The notes beneath the pieces were generated by a model that made no database searches, was not told the DNA's origin, and saw only the letters and a program-made list of their open reading frames with translations. Of a stretch of 64,000 bases of DNA, positions 40,029-51,898 are shown piece after piece; the stretch's first letter is position 1; each line of letters opens with the position of its first letter. The stretch is from Sodalis ligni (lineage in GTDB: Bacteria; Pseudomonadota; Gammaproteobacteria; Enterobacterales; Enterobacteriaceae): the NCBI RefSeq assembly GCF_016865525.2, contig NZ_CP075169.1, positions 1,054,337-1,118,336 of the forward strand. Direction: 5' to 3'. Position numbers and translations under genes: made by a program.

Positions 40029-40886
40029 ATGGCTGATATTACCGCCGCCCTGGTTAAAGAACTGCGCGAACGTACCGGCGCAGGCATGATGGAATGTAAG
40101 AAAGCCCTGGTTGAAGCGCAGGGCGATATCGAGCTGGCTATCGATAACATGCGTAAATCCGGTCAGGCAAAGGCGGCTAAGAAAGCCGGCCGTGTCGCCG
40201 CCGAAGGCGTGATCCTGACGAAAATCGCTCAGGACGGAAAATACGGCGTTATCGTTGAACTCAACTGTGAAACCGATTTCGTGGCCAAAGACGGCGGATT
40301 CAAAGCCTTCGGCGACGAAGTGGTGAGCGCCGCCCTGGCGGATCGCATTACCGATATTGAAGCGCTGAAAGCCAAATTCGAAGATCAGCGCGCCGCGATG
40401 GTGGCCAAGATCGGTGAACATATCAATATCCGCCGCGTGGCCGCGCTGGAAGGGGACGTGCTGGGTTCATACCTCCATGGAGCCCGTATCGGCGTTCTGG
40501 TTGCCGCCAGCGGCGCCGACGATGAGCTGGTGAAGCATGTGGCCATGCATATCGCCGCCAGCAAACCCGAATATGTCAATGCCGAAGATGTGCCGGCCGA
40601 CGTTGTGGCGCGTGAGCACCAGATTCAGCTGGATATCGCCATGCAGTCCGGCAAGCCTCGTGAAATCGCCGAAAAAATGGTGGAAGGCCGTATGCGCAAA
40701 TTCACCGGCGAAATCTCCCTTACCGGTCAGCACTTCGTCATGGATCCGAACAAGACCGTCGGCCAATTGCTGCAAGAGCATAAAGCCGGCGTGACGGGCT
40801 TTATCCGTTTTGAAGTGGGCGAAGGCATCGAAAAAGCGGAAGTGGACTTTGCCGCTGAAGTCGCCGCCATGAGCAAACAGTCTTAA
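40029..40886 (+). CDS. tsf: Elongation factor Ts
   Basis: 285 residues from ATG 40029 (AACGAGGAAAAAAT upstream); an upstream in-frame ATG at 39957 would put the start inside the attenuator and is rejected. The N-terminal UBA-like domain ([24 protein letters not shown]) is followed by TDFVAKD, part of the EF-Tu contact. EF-Ts releases GDP from EF-Tu. E. coli EF-Ts is 283 residues. Confidence 0.97.
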   Translation: MADITAALVKELRERTGAGMMECKKALVEAQGDIELAIDNMRKSGQAKAAKKAGRVAAEGVILTKIAQDGKYGVIVELNCETDFVAKDGGFKAFGDEVVSAALADRITDIEALKAKFEDQRAAMVAKIGEHINIRRVAALEGDVLGSYLHGARIGVLVAASGADDELVKHVAMHIAASKPEYVNAEDVPADVVAREHQIQLDIAMQSGKPREIAEKMVEGRMRKFTGEISLTGQHFVMDPNKTVGQLLQEHKAGVTGFIRFEVGEGIEKAEVDFAAEVAAMSKQS

Positions 40887-41096
40887 TAAGCCGGTCCGAA
40901 CCGCTGTCGCGGGCTCGGACCGGGCAAGCTGTCTTTATGCCCTGAATCCATCGGTGGCCCCCGTGGCGCCGATGGCGTTTGTCAGCAAGTTGGTTTTTAA
41001 CAAAAAGTCAGGCGACTTGTGCCGCATCTAACCAGCCGAATGCGGTATGGAAGTCAAATCCTCTCATCTTGTTATCGCTGCTTTAGGAACAGAAAA

Positions 41097-41822
41097 ATGG
41101 CAACCAATGCGAAACCCGTCTACCAGCGTATCCTGCTTAAATTGAGTGGCGAAGCCTTGCAAGGCGCGGAAGGTTTCGGTATCGACGCGAGCGTTCTGGA
41201 CCGCATGGCCCAGGAAGTGAAGGAACTGGTGGAGTTGGGCATTCAGGTCGGGGTGGTGATCGGCGGCGGCAATCTGTTCCGCGGCGCGGGATTGGCCCAG
41301 GCCGGCATGAATCGCGTCGTGGGCGACCATATGGGCATGCTGGCGACGGTGATGAACGGATTGGCGATGCGCGATGCGCTTCATCGCGCCTATGTCAATG
41401 CCCGCCTGATGTCGGCTATTCCGCTGAACGGCGTTTGCGATAACTACAGCTGGGCTGAAGCCATCAGCCTGCTGCGAAACAATCGGGTAGTGATTTTCGC
41501 CGCCGGTACCGGCAATCCTTTTTTTACCACGGATTCAGCCGCCTGCCTGCGCGGTATCGAAATCGAAGCCGATGTCGTGCTGAAAGCCACCAAGGTGGAT
41601 GGCGTTTTTTCCGCCGATCCGGTGAAAAATCCCGATGCTACACTGTATGAACAGCTCAGCTACCAGGATGTTCTGGAGCAGGAGCTCAAGGTGATGGATT
41701 TGGCGGCCTTTACCCTGGCCCGTGATCATAATATCCCTATCAGGGTATTTAATATGAACAAGCCGGGTGCGCTTCGGCGTGTCGTGATGGGCGAAAAGGA
41801 AGGTACGCTCATCTGCAAATAG
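41097..41822 (+). CDS. pyrH: Uridylate kinase
   Basis: 241 residues from ATG 41097 (TTTAGGAAC upstream); a longer frame from 41019 is not conserved. This is an amino-acid-kinase fold: [25 protein letters not shown] and the ATP region [13 protein letters not shown]. It phosphorylates UMP to UDP, activated by GTP and inhibited by UTP. It lies in the rpsB-tsf-pyrH-frr gene order common to most bacteria. Confidence 0.97.
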   Translation: MATNAKPVYQRILLKLSGEALQGAEGFGIDASVLDRMAQEVKELVELGIQVGVVIGGGNLFRGAGLAQAGMNRVVGDHMGMLATVMNGLAMRDALHRAYVNARLMSAIPLNGVCDNYSWAEAISLLRNNRVVIFAAGTGNPFFTTDSAACLRGIEIEADVVLKATKVDGVFSADPVKNPDATLYEQLSYQDVLEQELKVMDLAAFTLARDHNIPIRVFNMNKPGALRRVVMGEKEGTLICK

Positions 41823-41892
41823 CGGCATGTACTCCATAGATTTGCACATCGAAAGATGAAAGCTGTAGCGGTAAAAAAACAGTATTATGCTG

Positions 41893-41958
41893 TATACCTT
41901 AAATACGTCGAGCTGCTGGAAAGCCAACGCGCCTGCAACTTGAAGTATGACGGGTATA
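41893..41958. repeat. Palindromic intergenic repeat, short copy 2
   Basis: 66 bp: TATACCTTAAATACGTCGAGC at the left and CCTGCAACTTGAAGTATGACGGGTATA at the right, which is the right end shared with the other copies. It lies between pyrH and frr, within the expected transcription unit. Confidence 0.8.
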
Positions 41959-42072
41959 GATAGGAGAGGGCGAAATGCCTAATGTCAGAACCTGCCGCCG
42001 CGGGTGTTGACTATCATGGGCTTGGCATACGCTTAAGCCCGCCCGGATAACTCGTTTCCAAGGGTTCGCAAC

Positions 42073-42630
42073 GTGATTAATGAAATTCGCAAAGATGCCG
42101 AAATGCGTATGGAAAAATGCGTCGAGGCATTCAAAAACCACATTAGCAAAATCCGTACCGGCCGCGCCTCCCCGGGCCTGCTTGATGGCATTCACGTTGA
42201 GTATTACGGTACGGCGACACCGTTGCGCCAGTTGGCTAACGTGGTAGCCGAAGACTCCCGCACGCTGGCCATAACGGTATTCGACCGCTCGCTGGCCCCC
42301 GCGGTGGAAAAAGCGATCATGGCGTCCGATCTGGGATTGAATCCTTCGTCCGCCGGTACCGTGATCCGTGTTCCGCTGCCGGCTCTGACCGAGGAACGCC
42401 GCCGCGACCTGATCAAGGTTGTCCGGTCCGAAGCAGAGCAGGGCAGGGTCTCGGTGCGCAACGTGCGCCGCGACGCCAATGAAAAAGTGAAGGCTATGCT
42501 GAAGGATAAAGTCATCAGCGAAGACGAGGATCGGCGTTCGCAGGACGATATCCAGAAGCTTACCGATGCGTTTATCAAAAAAGTCGACAGCGCGCTGGCC
42601 GAGAAAGAAGCCGAATTAATGGAAATTTAA
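42073..42630 (+). CDS. frr: Ribosome recycling factor
   Basis: 185 residues, the E. coli length, from GTG 42073. It is a three-helix-bundle protein with [27 protein letters not shown] at the start and a central [20 protein letters not shown]. It splits post-termination ribosomes together with EF-G. A strong terminator follows at 42651. Confidence 0.97.
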   Translation: MINEIRKDAEMRMEKCVEAFKNHISKIRTGRASPGLLDGIHVEYYGTATPLRQLANVVAEDSRTLAITVFDRSLAPAVEKAIMASDLGLNPSSAGTVIRVPLPALTEERRRDLIKVVRSEAEQGRVSVRNVRRDANEKVKAMLKDKVISEDEDRRSQDDIQKLTDAFIKKVDSALAEKEAELMEI

Positions 42631-42650
42631 CCTACCGGCGCTAAGCTCGG

Positions 42651-42695
42651 CCGTAGCGGCAGATCCCGCGGGATCTGCCGCTACGGTTTTTTTTT
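42651..42695 (+). terminator. Intrinsic terminator after frr
   Basis: A sixteen-pair perfect stem CCGTAGCGGCAGATCC/GGATCTGCCGCTACGG with a CGCG loop is followed by nine T. It closes the rpsB-tsf-pyrH-frr unit. Confidence 0.95.
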
Positions 42696-42783
42696 GTCGG
42701 TAACGTCATAGACAAATGTTGCGCAACGTTTCAGACTACTGTGCTTCCATCATTCCTTTGACTTGCGGTTTTCAGAGTACCTC

Positions 42784-43980
42784 ATGAGGCATTTGACGAT
42801 TCTTGGTTCTACCGGTTCCGTTGGCACCAATACGCTGGCCGTAATTAAACAAAATCCCGATAAATTTACCGTCCGCGCGCTGGTGGCCGGCAAAAATGTC
42901 GACATAATGACCGAACAATGCCTGGCCTTTCGTCCCGCCTATGCCTGCATGGCCGACGAGGCGTCGGCGCGGGAGTTAAAACGGCGCCTGCACGACGCCG
43001 GGGCAACCACGGAAGTGATGGCGGGCGCCGATGCCGCCTGCGAACTGGCGAAGCTGGACGGGGTGGATCAGGTGATGGCGGCCATCGTCGGCGCCGCCGG
43101 TTTAATGCCGACCCTGGCGGCGCTGCGCGCCGGGAAGAGCGTATTGTTGGCAAACAAAGAGGCGCTGGTGACCTGCGGTCGGCTATTCATGAACGAAGCG
43201 CGCCGCAGCAATGCGCAGCTTTTGCCGGTGGACAGCGAACATAACGCGATTTTTCAGAGTTTACCTGAACCAATCCAGCGCCAGTTAGGTTACTCTTCAC
43301 TGGAAGATCATGGCGTCTCCCGCATCATCCTTACCGGTTCCGGCGGTCCTTTCAGAGAAACCCCGCTGGCGGATTTGGCGGCCAAAACGCCGGATCAGGC
43401 CTGTGCTCATCCTAACTGGTCAATGGGACGCAAAATCTCGGTGGACTCGGCGACGATGATGAACAAAGGACTGGAATATATTGAAGCACGCTGGTTGTTC
43501 AACGCCTCGGCGGAGCAAATGGAAGTGATAGTGCATCCGCAATCGGTAATTCATTCCATGGTTCGTTATCGCGACGGCAGCGTGCTGGCACAGCTGGGCT
43601 CGCCGGATATGCGTACGCCCATAGCCCATGCCATGGCTTATCCCCAGCGGGTGGTCGCCGGGGTGGAAGCCCTTGATTTCCACCGCATCGGCCAATTGAC
43701 ATTCGACCGCCCGGACTACGCGCGCTACCCTTGTTTGCAGCTGGCAATCCTTGCGTCCGATCTCGGCCAGGCGGCCACCACGGCGCTGAATGCCGCCAAT
43801 GAAGTGGCGGTCGCGGCTTTTTTGCAGGGCGGCATCGGATTTACCGATATCGCGGCATTAAACCGTAACGTGCTGGAAGGCACGGCTCTGACCGAGCCCC
43901 ACAGCATCGAAGACGTATTGGCCATCGATCTGGAGGCGCGCAGCAACGCGGAGCGTGAAATCAGGATGTTAATGCATTGA
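42784..43980 (+). CDS. dxr: 1-Deoxy-D-xylulose 5-phosphate reductoisomerase
   Basis: 398 residues from ATG 42784, the E. coli length; seven more codons are open upstream from 42763. The NADPH loop is [15 protein letters not shown], the metal and substrate regions are [11 protein letters not shown] and [10 protein letters not shown], and [19 protein letters not shown] follows. It makes MEP, the committed step of the non-mevalonate isoprenoid route and the target of fosmidomycin. It supplies precursors for the product of uppS just downstream. Confidence 0.96.
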   Translation: MRHLTILGSTGSVGTNTLAVIKQNPDKFTVRALVAGKNVDIMTEQCLAFRPAYACMADEASARELKRRLHDAGATTEVMAGADAACELAKLDGVDQVMAAIVGAAGLMPTLAALRAGKSVLLANKEALVTCGRLFMNEARRSNAQLLPVDSEHNAIFQSLPEPIQRQLGYSSLEDHGVSRIILTGSGGPFRETPLADLAAKTPDQACAHPNWSMGRKISVDSATMMNKGLEYIEARWLFNASAEQMEVIVHPQSVIHSMVRYRDGSVLAQLGSPDMRTPIAHAMAYPQRVVAGVEALDFHRIGQLTFDRPDYARYPCLQLAILASDLGQAATTALNAANEVAVAAFLQGGIGFTDIAALNRNVLEGTALTEPHSIEDVLAIDLEARSNAEREIRMLMH

Positions 43981-44091
43981 CGTGTTTTCCCCGGAGCGCT
44001 TGCCTGATTTGTTCCGCCGCTGTCGAAATGTTATAGTCAGCGCCACCTCTCTCCTGGGATGACGGCTGGCTGGCTAAAGGTCAGGAGCGAT

Positions 44092-44114
44092 CCGTGTAAG
44101 CGCACGGTTTTTTT
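44092..44114 (+). terminator. Probable intrinsic terminator after dxr
   Basis: A short stem CCGTG/CACGG with a six-base loop is followed by seven T. The stem is only five pairs, so termination may be partial. Confidence 0.6.
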
Positions 44115-44151
44115 GCATATTCGGGGCCTTTTGTTCCGGAAAGACGGGTGA

Positions 44152-44216
44152 ATACCCAAAAGAATTCGAATTGCGGAAAGGTCAACGCACCGGCAATTTG
44201 AAGTATGGCGGGTATA
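44152..44216. repeat. Palindromic intergenic repeat, short copy 3
   Basis: 65 bp from ATACCCAAAAGAATTCGAATT to GGCAATTTGAAGTATGGCGGGTATA, an inverted repeat at its ends. It lies 27 bp before the uppS start, between the dxr terminator and uppS, so any uppS promoter must lie in or next to it. Confidence 0.8.
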
Positions 44217-44243
44217 TTCTTATTGAGGAAATACGTAAGCGTT

Positions 44244-45005
44244 ATGTCGTCCGAAAATCAGCAAGAGGCTACTGTTCCGCTACCATCCGTTCCACGGCAC
44301 GTGGCCATCATTATGGATGGCAATGGTCGCTGGGCGAAAAAGCGCGGAAAATTACGTGTCTTCGGCCATAAAGCGGGACTGAAATCGGTCCGGCGCGCAG
44401 TCAGCTTCGCTGTCAGCCATCATTTCAATGCGCTGACGCTCTATGCGTTCAGCAGCGAGAATTGGAATCGGCCGATGCAGGAAGTCTCCGCTCTGATGGA
44501 ATTGTTTGTCAGGGCGTTGGACAGCGAAGTGAAAAGCCTGCATAAGCATAACGTACGCTTACGTATTATCGGCGATACCAGCCGTTTCGGCCTTCGTCTG
44601 CAGGAGCGGATTCGTCGCTCCGAGGCGCTAACGCGCAATAACGATGGGCTGACGTTAAATATTGCCGCGAATTATGGCGGCCGTTGGGATATCATTCAGA
44701 GCGTGAAAAAGCTGGCTGAAAAAGTGCAGGAAGGAATTTTGCGTCCGGACCAGATTGATGAGGATGCGCTGTGCCAGTACGTCTGCTTAAACGAACTGTC
44801 GCCGGTGGATCTGGTGATCCGTACCGGCGGCGAACACCGCATCAGTAATTTTCTGTTATGGCAGATAGCCTATGCCGAACTCTATTTTACCGATGTGCTG
44901 TGGCCGGATTTTGATGAAAACGTTTTTGAAGGTGCGCTGAATGAATTTGCTCAACGCGAGCGGCGTTTCGGGAGAACAACACCTAATGATGCCGACGCGT
45001 CCTAG
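44244..45005 (+). CDS. uppS: Undecaprenyl diphosphate synthase
   Basis: 253 residues from ATG 44244, the E. coli length; an upstream in-frame ATG at 44205 falls inside the repeat element and is not conserved. Catalytic Asp is in HVAIIMDGNGRWAKKRG; SSENWNRP and VIRTGGEHRISNFLLWQ are family signatures. It extends farnesyl diphosphate to the C55 carrier for peptidoglycan and O-antigen. It is followed within ten bases by cdsA. Confidence 0.96.
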   Translation: MSSENQQEATVPLPSVPRHVAIIMDGNGRWAKKRGKLRVFGHKAGLKSVRRAVSFAVSHHFNALTLYAFSSENWNRPMQEVSALMELFVRALDSEVKSLHKHNVRLRIIGDTSRFGLRLQERIRRSEALTRNNDGLTLNIAANYGGRWDIIQSVKKLAEKVQEGILRPDQIDEDALCQYVCLNELSPVDLVIRTGGEHRISNFLLWQIAYAELYFTDVLWPDFDENVFEGALNEFAQRERRFGRTTPNDADAS

Positions 45006-45014
45006 GGGGGATTT

Positions 45015-45872
45015 TTGCTGAAGTCTCGCTTGATTACCGCCTTTATTTTGATTCCGATTGTTATTGCCGCGCTCTTTTTGCTGCCTCCGGTGGGATTTGC
45101 GCTGGTTACCCTGGCGGTATGCATGCTGGCCGCTTGGGAGTGGGGGCAGTTCGCGGGTTTGGCGACCCGCAGCCAGCGGATCTGGCTGGCAATCTTGTGC
45201 GGCTTGCTGCTGGCGCTGATGATGCTGACCATTCCCGATTACCATCCCTTTACTTCGGCCTGGCAGGTGGAATACGCGTTGAGCGCCTCGCTGGTCTGGT
45301 GGCTGGCCGCCCTGGTGCTGGTATTGTGCTATCCGCAATCCGCGGCTTTGTGGCGCCGCTCAAGCACCCTGCGGCTGTTATTCGGTATTCTGACCATCGT
45401 GCCTTTTTTCTGGGGCATGCTGGCGCTGCGCCAGCATCAGTATACGCTTAATCATTTTATCGGCGCCTGGTGGCTGCTCTATGTCATGCTGCTGGTTTGG
45501 GGCGCTGATTCCGGCGCCTACCTGTTCGGCCGGGCGTTGGGCAAGCATAAGCTGGCGCCCAGGGTTTCCCCCGGCAAAACCTGGGAGGGTCTGGCGGGCG
45601 GCCTGCTGACCTCGGCGGTGCTGTCCTGGCTGTTCGGCAAGTACGCGCCGCTGGAAGCCGCTCCGCTGAGCCTGCTGCTGTGCTCGGTCATCGCCGTGCT
45701 GGCCTCGGTGCTGGGGGATTTGACGGAAAGCATGTTCAAACGTGAAGCAGGCATCAAGGACAGCGGCCAATTGATTCCGGGGCACGGCGGCATTTTGGAT
45801 CGCATCGATAGCCTGACCGCCGCGGTGCCGGTTTTCGCCTGTTTGATGCTGCTGATTTTCAGAGCTATTTAA
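45015..45872 (+). CDS. cdsA: Phosphatidate cytidylyltransferase
   Basis: 285 residues, the E. coli length, from TTG 45015 with AGGGGGG upstream; no ATG is available at the conserved N-terminus [17 protein letters not shown]. It has about eight membrane segments. The signature near the C-terminus is [28 protein letters not shown]. It makes CDP-diacylglycerol from phosphatidic acid and CTP at the inner membrane. Confidence 0.96.
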   Translation: MLKSRLITAFILIPIVIAALFLLPPVGFALVTLAVCMLAAWEWGQFAGLATRSQRIWLAILCGLLLALMMLTIPDYHPFTSAWQVEYALSASLVWWLAALVLVLCYPQSAALWRRSSTLRLLFGILTIVPFFWGMLALRQHQYTLNHFIGAWWLLYVMLLVWGADSGAYLFGRALGKHKLAPRVSPGKTWEGLAGGLLTSAVLSWLFGKYAPLEAAPLSLLLCSVIAVLASVLGDLTESMFKREAGIKDSGQLIPGHGGILDRIDSLTAAVPVFACLMLLIFRAI

Positions 45873-45892
45873 TCGAGGGGCCAGGAGTTATC

Positions 45893-47248
45893 ATGTTGCA
45901 TTTTCTCTGGAGTCTCGCTGCATTTATCATTGCACTGGGCATATTGATTACGGTGCATGAGTTCGGCCATTTCTGGGTGGCGCGCCGGTGCGGCGTCACG
46001 GTGGAGCGCTTCTCCATCGGTTTTGGCCGCGCCCTGTGGCGATGGACGGATCGCCGTGGCACCGAGTATGTTATTGCGGCCATCCCCCTGGGGGGATATG
46101 TAAAAATGCTCGACGAACGGGTGGATACCGTGCCCCCGGAACGCCGCCATGAGGCCTTCAACCATAAAAAGGTGTGGCAGCGCGCCGCCATTATCAGCGC
46201 GGGACCCATCGCCAATTTTATTTTTGCGGTGTTTGCCTATTGGCTGGTGTTTATTATCGGTGTGCCGAGTTTTCGTCCGGTTATCGGCGAAGTCACCCCT
46301 GATTCCATCGTCGCGCAGGCGGAAATTTCACCGGGCATGGAACTAAAGTCGGTTGACGGCATCGAAACGCCTGACTGGGATTCGGTTCGTTTAGAATTGA
46401 TTGGTAAAATAGGCGATAGCCAGGCCACGGTGGGCGTTGCCCCGTTCGGTTCCTCCCAGGTGGAGAGAAAAACGCTCGATTTGCGTGACTGGAAATTCGA
46501 GCCGGATAAGCAGGATCCGATTATCGCGCTGGGGATTATTCCCCGCGGTCCGCGCATAGAACCGGTGCTGGCGGAAGTCCAAAAAGCGTCCGCGGCGGAA
46601 AAAGCCGGTTTGCAAGCAGGCGACAGGATCGTTAAAGTCGATAGTCGTCCGCTGGTGCGCTGGCAGGATTTTGTCATGCAGGTGCGCGACAAACCCGGCC
46701 AGCCGCTGCTGCTGGAAGTAGAAAGGCGGGGAGAAACGTTGCCGATTACCCTGATTCCCGATGAAAAAACGGTGGGTAGAGGCGAGGTGGAAGGTTTTGC
46801 GGGCGTGGTGCCACAGGTGATACCGCTGCCCGAGGAGTATAAAACGATACGCCAGTACGGCCTGATTCCCGCGGTTTATCAGGCTGGCGACAAAACCTGG
46901 CAACTGATGAAGTTGACCGTCGGAATGCTGGGTAAACTGGTGACGGGGGATGTGAAGCTGAATAACCTGAGCGGGCCGATTTCCATAGCCCAGGGCGCGG
47001 GGATGTCGGCGGAATATGGTTTGGTGTACTACCTGATGTTCCTGGCGCTGATAAGCGTCAACCTGGGTATCATTAATCTTTTCCCGTTACCGGTGTTAGA
47101 TGGTGGTCACTTGCTCTTCCTGGCGATTGAAAAGCTTAAGGGTGGGCCGGTTTCCGAGCGAGTGCAGGATTTCAGTTACCGCATCGGTTCGATTTTGCTG
47201 GTGTTGTTAATGGGACTTGCCCTTTTCAATGATTTCTCCCGGCTCTAG
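45893..47248 (+). CDS. rseP: Site-2 protease RseP
   Basis: 451 residues (E. coli 450). The zinc motif HEFGH is at residues 22-26 in the first membrane segment, and the second active-site motif is [12 protein letters not shown]. Two PDZ domains lie in the periplasmic region (about 115-310). It cuts RseA inside the membrane to release sigma-E. It is followed by bamA, so the stress protease and its outer-membrane assembly clients are co-encoded. Confidence 0.97.
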   Translation: MLHFLWSLAAFIIALGILITVHEFGHFWVARRCGVTVERFSIGFGRALWRWTDRRGTEYVIAAIPLGGYVKMLDERVDTVPPERRHEAFNHKKVWQRAAIISAGPIANFIFAVFAYWLVFIIGVPSFRPVIGEVTPDSIVAQAEISPGMELKSVDGIETPDWDSVRLELIGKIGDSQATVGVAPFGSSQVERKTLDLRDWKFEPDKQDPIIALGIIPRGPRIEPVLAEVQKASAAEKAGLQAGDRIVKVDSRPLVRWQDFVMQVRDKPGQPLLLEVERRGETLPITLIPDEKTVGRGEVEGFAGVVPQVIPLPEEYKTIRQYGLIPAVYQAGDKTWQLMKLTVGMLGKLVTGDVKLNNLSGPISIAQGAGMSAEYGLVYYLMFLALISVNLGIINLFPLPVLDGGHLLFLAIEKLKGGPVSERVQDFSYRIGSILLVLLMGLALFNDFSRL

Positions 47249-47284
47249 CGCCGGGGATTATGTTAGGAAGAACGCATAACCACG

Positions 47285-49711
47285 ATGGCGATGAAAAAGT
47301 TGCTCATAGCGTCGCTGCTTCTTAGCAGCGCCACCGTATACGGTGCAGACGGGTTCGTAGTGAAGGACATTCATTTCGAAGGACTGCAACGAGTCGCCGT
47401 CGGTGCGGCGTTACTCAGTATGCCGGTACGTGTCGGAGACACGGCCAGTGATGAAGATATCGGCAATACTATCCGCGCCTTATTCGCCACCGGAAACTTT
47501 GAGGATGTCCGGGTGCTGCGTGATGGAGATACGCTGGTTGTTCAGGTCAAGGAGCGCCCCTCCATTGCCAGTATCACCTTTTCCGGCAATAAAGCGGTGA
47601 AAGAAGAACAGCTCAAGCAGAATCTTGACGCCCAAGGGGTCCGCGTCGGCGAAGCGCTGGATCGCACCACCATCTCCAATATCGAGAAGGGGCTTGAGGA
47701 TTTCTATTACAGCGTCGGTAAGTACAGCGCGACGGTGAAAGCCGTGGTGACGCCGTTGCCTCGAAACCGGGTGGACTTGAAGTTTGTCTTTACCGAAGGC
47801 CTGTCGGCCAAAATCCAGCAGATCAATATTGTCGGCAACCATGCCTTCACTACCGATGAGCTGGTATCCCGGTTCCAACTGCGGGACGAAGTGCCGTGGT
47901 GGAACGTGGTGGGGGATCGCAAATACGAGAAGCAAAAGCTGGCGGGCGACCTTGAAACCCTGCGCAGTTTCTACCTGGATCGCGGCTATGCGCGCTTTAG
48001 TATCGATTCCACCCAGGTCAGCCTGACGCCGGACAAAAAAGGTATCTACATCACCCTGAACATTACCGAAGGCGCGCAGTATACGCTGGCCGGTACGGTG
48101 GTGAACGGCAATCTGGCCGGCCATTCCGCTGAAATCGACGCCATTGCCACGGTTAAACCCGGCGATTTATACAGCGGCGCCAAAGTCACCAAAATGGAAA
48201 GCGACATCAAGCAGCTGCTGGGTCGCTACGGCTATGCCTATCCCCGCGTGGTGACGCAGCCCGAGATAGACGACGCCGCCAAGACCGTGAAGCTCCATAT
48301 CAACGTCGACGCGGGTAACCGCTACTACGTCCGGCGCATACGGTTCGAAGGCAACGACATCACCAAGGACGAAGTCTTGCGCCGTCAGATGCGCCAGATG
48401 GAAGGCGCCTGGCTGGGCAGCAACCTGGTGGATCAGGGCAAGGAGCGTTTGAACCGGCTCGGCTATTTTGAAACCGTCGATGTGGACACCCAGCGGGTGC
48501 CGGGCACCGATGACCAGGTTGACGTGGTTTACAAAGTCAAAGAGCGTAACACCGGCAGCATCAACTTCGGTATCGGTTTCGGCACCGAGAGCGGCGTCAG
48601 CTTCCAGTTCGGCATACAGCAGGACAACTGGCTGGGTACCGGTAATTCGGTGGGCATCAGCGGTACCAAGAACGACTATCAGACCTATGCCGAGCTTTCC
48701 CTTACCGATCCGTTCTTCACCGTCGACGGCGTGAGCCTGGGCGGTCGTATTTTCTATAACGACTTTAAGGCGGATGACGCCGATCTGTCGGATTATACCA
48801 ATAAGAGCTACGGTATCGGCTCTACGCTGGGCTTCCCCATCAGCGACACCAATTCACTGAACGTGGGCGTCAATTATGTCCACAATGACCTGTCGAACAT
48901 GGAACCCCAGATAGCCATGTGGCGTTATCTGAATTCCAACGGCATTCACCCTCCAATCGTAGTGGGGGAAAATGAAACCAGCGACTCCGATTTCAGCACC
49001 GACGACTTCTTCTTCAACACCGGGTGGAGCTTCAACAACCTCGACCGGGGATACTTCCCGACGTCCGGTACCACCGCCAGCCTGAACGGCAAAATTACCG
49101 TTCCGGGTTCCGACAACAAATATTATAAAGTGACCTTCGACACCACCAGCTACCTGCCGCTCACCGATTCCGGCAGCTGGGTGCTGATGGGCCGGGGCCG
49201 CGCCGGTTATGCCGATGGCCTGGGCGGCATGGAAGTGCCGTTCTACGATAACTTCTTCGCCGGCGGTTCCACCACGGTGCGTGGTTTCCGGTCCAATACC
49301 ATCGGGCCGAAAGCCATTTATTATAATTGCGCCGCCGGGGCCACCTCCTACAGCACCTGCCCGTTGGATAAATCCAGCGACGCGGTGGGTGGCAACGCCA
49401 TGGCGCTGTTAAGCGCGGAACTGATCGTGCCGACGCCGTTCGTCAGCGCGAAATACGCCAACTCCATCCGTACCTCGTTCTTCGTGGACAGCGGCACGGT
49501 ATGGGATACCGCCTGGCAGAATACCGCGCAGACCCGCGCCGCCGGCGTGCCGGACTACAGCGATCCGGGCAATATCCGCGTATCCAGCGGTTTTGCCCTG
49601 CAGTGGATGTCCCCGCTGGGGCCGCTGGTATTCTCCTATGCCCAGCCGGTTAAAAAGCAAGAAGGCGACAAAGCCGAGCAGTTCCAGTTTAATATTGGTA
49701 AAACGTGGTAG
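47285..49711 (+). CDS. bamA: Outer-membrane protein assembly factor BamA
   Basis: 808 residues (E. coli 810). The signal peptide ends near VYGA. Five POTRA domains follow (about 23-424), then the 16-strand barrel with the loop-6 motif VRGF near residue 664 and a C-terminal aromatic (KTW). The extracellular loop around [19 protein letters not shown] has two Cys that may form a disulfide. BamA folds and inserts outer-membrane barrels. An ATG two codons downstream is an alternative start. Confidence 0.97.
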   Translation: MAMKKLLIASLLLSSATVYGADGFVVKDIHFEGLQRVAVGAALLSMPVRVGDTASDEDIGNTIRALFATGNFEDVRVLRDGDTLVVQVKERPSIASITFSGNKAVKEEQLKQNLDAQGVRVGEALDRTTISNIEKGLEDFYYSVGKYSATVKAVVTPLPRNRVDLKFVFTEGLSAKIQQINIVGNHAFTTDELVSRFQLRDEVPWWNVVGDRKYEKQKLAGDLETLRSFYLDRGYARFSIDSTQVSLTPDKKGIYITLNITEGAQYTLAGTVVNGNLAGHSAEIDAIATVKPGDLYSGAKVTKMESDIKQLLGRYGYAYPRVVTQPEIDDAAKTVKLHINVDAGNRYYVRRIRFEGNDITKDEVLRRQMRQMEGAWLGSNLVDQGKERLNRLGYFETVDVDTQRVPGTDDQVDVVYKVKERNTGSINFGIGFGTESGVSFQFGIQQDNWLGTGNSVGISGTKNDYQTYAELSLTDPFFTVDGVSLGGRIFYNDFKADDADLSDYTNKSYGIGSTLGFPISDTNSLNVGVNYVHNDLSNMEPQIAMWRYLNSNGIHPPIVVGENETSDSDFSTDDFFFNTGWSFNNLDRGYFPTSGTTASLNGKITVPGSDNKYYKVTFDTTSYLPLTDSGSWVLMGRGRAGYADGLGGMEVPFYDNFFAGGSTTVRGFRSNTIGPKAIYYNCAAGATSYSTCPLDKSSDAVGGNAMALLSAELIVPTPFVSAKYANSIRTSFFVDSGTVWDTAWQNTAQTRAAGVPDYSDPGNIRVSSGFALQWMSPLGPLVFSYAQPVKKQEGDKAEQFQFNIGKTW

Positions 49712-49766
49712 TATTGCGTCGATTTGAAATGATTTTAAACATACATGTAGGGTTAAGGAGTTTATA

Positions 49767-50264
49767 GTGAAAAAGTGGTTGTATGCCGCGGGCCTCGGAT
49801 TAGCATTGGCTGCCTCAGCCAGCGTGCAAGCTGCTGATAAAATTGCTGTCGTCAATATTGCGAGTATTTTTCAGCAATTGCCTCAGCGCGCTACTGTAGC
49901 TGCGCAGCTTGAAAATGAGTTCAAGGGCCGCGCTGCGGATCTGCAAGCTCAGGAAAAGGACCTGCAAAGTAAAATGCAACGTCTGCAACGTGACGGTTCT
50001 ACCATGAAGGCCAGCGATCGCAGCCGGATGGAAAAAGACGTCATGGCGCAGCGTGAAGATTTCTCCGCCAAAGCCCAGGCTTTTGAGCAGGATAACCGCC
50101 GCCGTCAGGCAGAAGAACGCAATAAAATCCTGAGCCGTATTCAGGATGCGGTGAAAACCGTTGCCAGCAAACAAGGCTATGATATCGTTATCGATACCAA
50201 CGCCGTGGCGTATGCCGGCGCTTCGCAAGACATTACTGCCGACGTGTTGAAACAGGTCAAATAA
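49767..50264 (+). CDS. skp: Periplasmic chaperone Skp (OmpH)
   Basis: 165 residues (E. coli 161) from GTG 49767 with AAGGAG upstream. The signal peptide ends ASVQA. The mature start is ADKIAVVN, followed by long helical tentacles ([22 protein letters not shown]) and the closing [11 protein letters not shown]. It carries unfolded outer-membrane proteins to BamA, encoded just upstream. It is followed four bases later by lpxD. Confidence 0.96.
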   Translation: MKKWLYAAGLGLALAASASVQAADKIAVVNIASIFQQLPQRATVAAQLENEFKGRAADLQAQEKDLQSKMQRLQRDGSTMKASDRSRMEKDVMAQREDFSAKAQAFEQDNRRRQAEERNKILSRIQDAVKTVASKQGYDIVIDTNAVAYAGASQDITADVLKQVK

Positions 50265-50267
50265 GTC

Positions 50268-51290
50268 ATGCCTTCAATTCGACTTGCTGATTTAGCGCAG
50301 CAGTTGGATGCACAATTGCACGGTGATGGCGATATCGTCATCACCGGCATTGCTTCCATGGATTCCGCCACCGCCGGCCAAATCACTTTTCTGGCCGACA
50401 GCCGCTTTCGCGAAAAACTTTCCACCTCCCAGGCCTCGGCCGTAGTGCTTTCCGCCGACGATCTGCCGTATTGCCAATGCGCCGCGCTGGTAGTGAAAAA
50501 TCCCTACCTGACCTATGCCCGCATGGCGCAACTGATGGATACCACGCCGGCTCCGGCACAAGATATCGCCGCCAGCGCGGTCATATCCCCCGACGCGCGA
50601 TTGGGCAAACAGGTAGCCGTCGGCGCTAATGCGGTTATTGAATCCGGCGTCATCCTTGGGGATAACGTGGTTATCGGCCCGGGCTGCTTTATTGGTAAAA
50701 ATAGCAAAATCGGGACAGGCACAAGGTTATGGGCCAATGTCACCGTATATCATGAAGTCCGTATCGGCGAACGCTGCCTGATACAGTCCGGGACGGTTAT
50801 CGGCGCCGATGGTTTCGGTTATGCCAACGATCGCGGTACCTGGATCAAAATTCCCCAGTTGGGTACGGTTGTCGTGGGCGACAGGGTTGAAATCGGTGCC
50901 TGTACCACCATCGATCGCGGCGCCCTGGATGATACCGTTATAGGTAATGGCGTCATCATCGATAATCAGTGCCAGATCGCACATAACGTTGTTATCGGCG
51001 ACAATACGGCGGTAGCCGGCGGTGTTATCATGGCCGGCAGCCTGACAATCGGTCGTTATTGCATGATTGGCGGCGCCAGCGTCATTAACGGCCATATGGA
51101 AATTTGTGACAAGGTGACCATCACCGGTATGGGAATGGTGATGAGACCTATCACCGAACCCGGCGTATACTCTTCGGGGATTCCATTGCAGCCTAATAAA
51201 GTTTGGCGAAAGACCGCAGCGCTGGTCATGAATATCAGCGAGATGAGCAAGCGATTAAAAGCTATCGAGCGAAAATCAGCAAAAGACTAA
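50268..51290 (+). CDS. lpxD: UDP-3-O-(3-hydroxymyristoyl)glucosamine N-acyltransferase
   Basis: 340 residues (E. coli 341). The N-terminal uridine-binding domain is followed by a left-handed beta-helix from about residue 100, with the catalytic His in [19 protein letters not shown], and a C-terminal helix. It adds the second acyl chain of lipid A. A gap of 148 bp to fabZ holds no recognised feature. Confidence 0.96.
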   Translation: MPSIRLADLAQQLDAQLHGDGDIVITGIASMDSATAGQITFLADSRFREKLSTSQASAVVLSADDLPYCQCAALVVKNPYLTYARMAQLMDTTPAPAQDIAASAVISPDARLGKQVAVGANAVIESGVILGDNVVIGPGCFIGKNSKIGTGTRLWANVTVYHEVRIGERCLIQSGTVIGADGFGYANDRGTWIKIPQLGTVVVGDRVEIGACTTIDRGALDDTVIGNGVIIDNQCQIAHNVVIGDNTAVAGGVIMAGSLTIGRYCMIGGASVINGHMEICDKVTITGMGMVMRPITEPGVYSSGIPLQPNKVWRKTAALVMNISEMSKRLKAIERKSAKD

Positions 51291-51438
51291 CCGCCTTCGC
51301 CAACTGAGCTGATAATGTGCGTTCAGGCCTTAGGCCTGACGAAAACATTTTTTATTTGCGGCCTGCTAACGTACCCTTAATCGGGTTATTGCAGGCCGTG
51401 TTGTTACTGCCATCGTTTTTTCAGACAGGAAGAGTATT

Positions 51439-51894
51439 TTGACTACTGACACACATACTCTTGAAATAGAAGAGATATTGGAATTATTGCCCCACCGCTT
51501 TCCATTTCTGCTCGTGGATCGCGTTCTGGATTTTGAAAAAGGGAAATTTTTGCGCGCGGTAAAAAATGTCTCATACAATGAGCCGTTTTTTCAGGGGCAT
51601 TTCCCCGGTAAGCCTATTTTCCCCGGCGTGCTGATTCTCGAGGCGATGGCTCAGGCTACGGGAATACTGGCATTCAAGAGCGTCGGTAAATTGGAGCCCG
51701 GTGAACTATACTATTTTGCAGCAGTGGATAACGCTCGTTTCAAACGTCCGGTTCAGCCCGGCGATCAGATGATCCTCGAGGTTGAATTTATCAAAGAGCG
51801 CCGCGGAGTTGCTCGTTTTCAGGGAGTTGCCAAAGTAGACGGCGAAATTGCCTGCGAAGCGTCAATGATGTGCGCCCGACGTCGGGAGTCCTGA
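51439..51894 (+). CDS. fabZ: 3-Hydroxyacyl-ACP dehydratase FabZ
   Basis: 151 residues, the E. coli length, from TTG 51439 after CAGGAAGAG. A hot-dog fold with catalytic His in [15 protein letters not shown] and Glu in [11 protein letters not shown]. It dehydrates 3-hydroxyacyl-ACP in fatty-acid elongation, competing with LpxA and LpxD for the same 3-hydroxymyristoyl-ACP. Its position between lpxD and lpxA is conserved. Confidence 0.97.
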   Translation: MTTDTHTLEIEEILELLPHRFPFLLVDRVLDFEKGKFLRAVKNVSYNEPFFQGHFPGKPIFPGVLILEAMAQATGILAFKSVGKLEPGELYYFAAVDNARFKRPVQPGDQMILEVEFIKERRGVARFQGVAKVDGEIACEASMMCARRRES

Positions 51895-51898
51895 TAAC

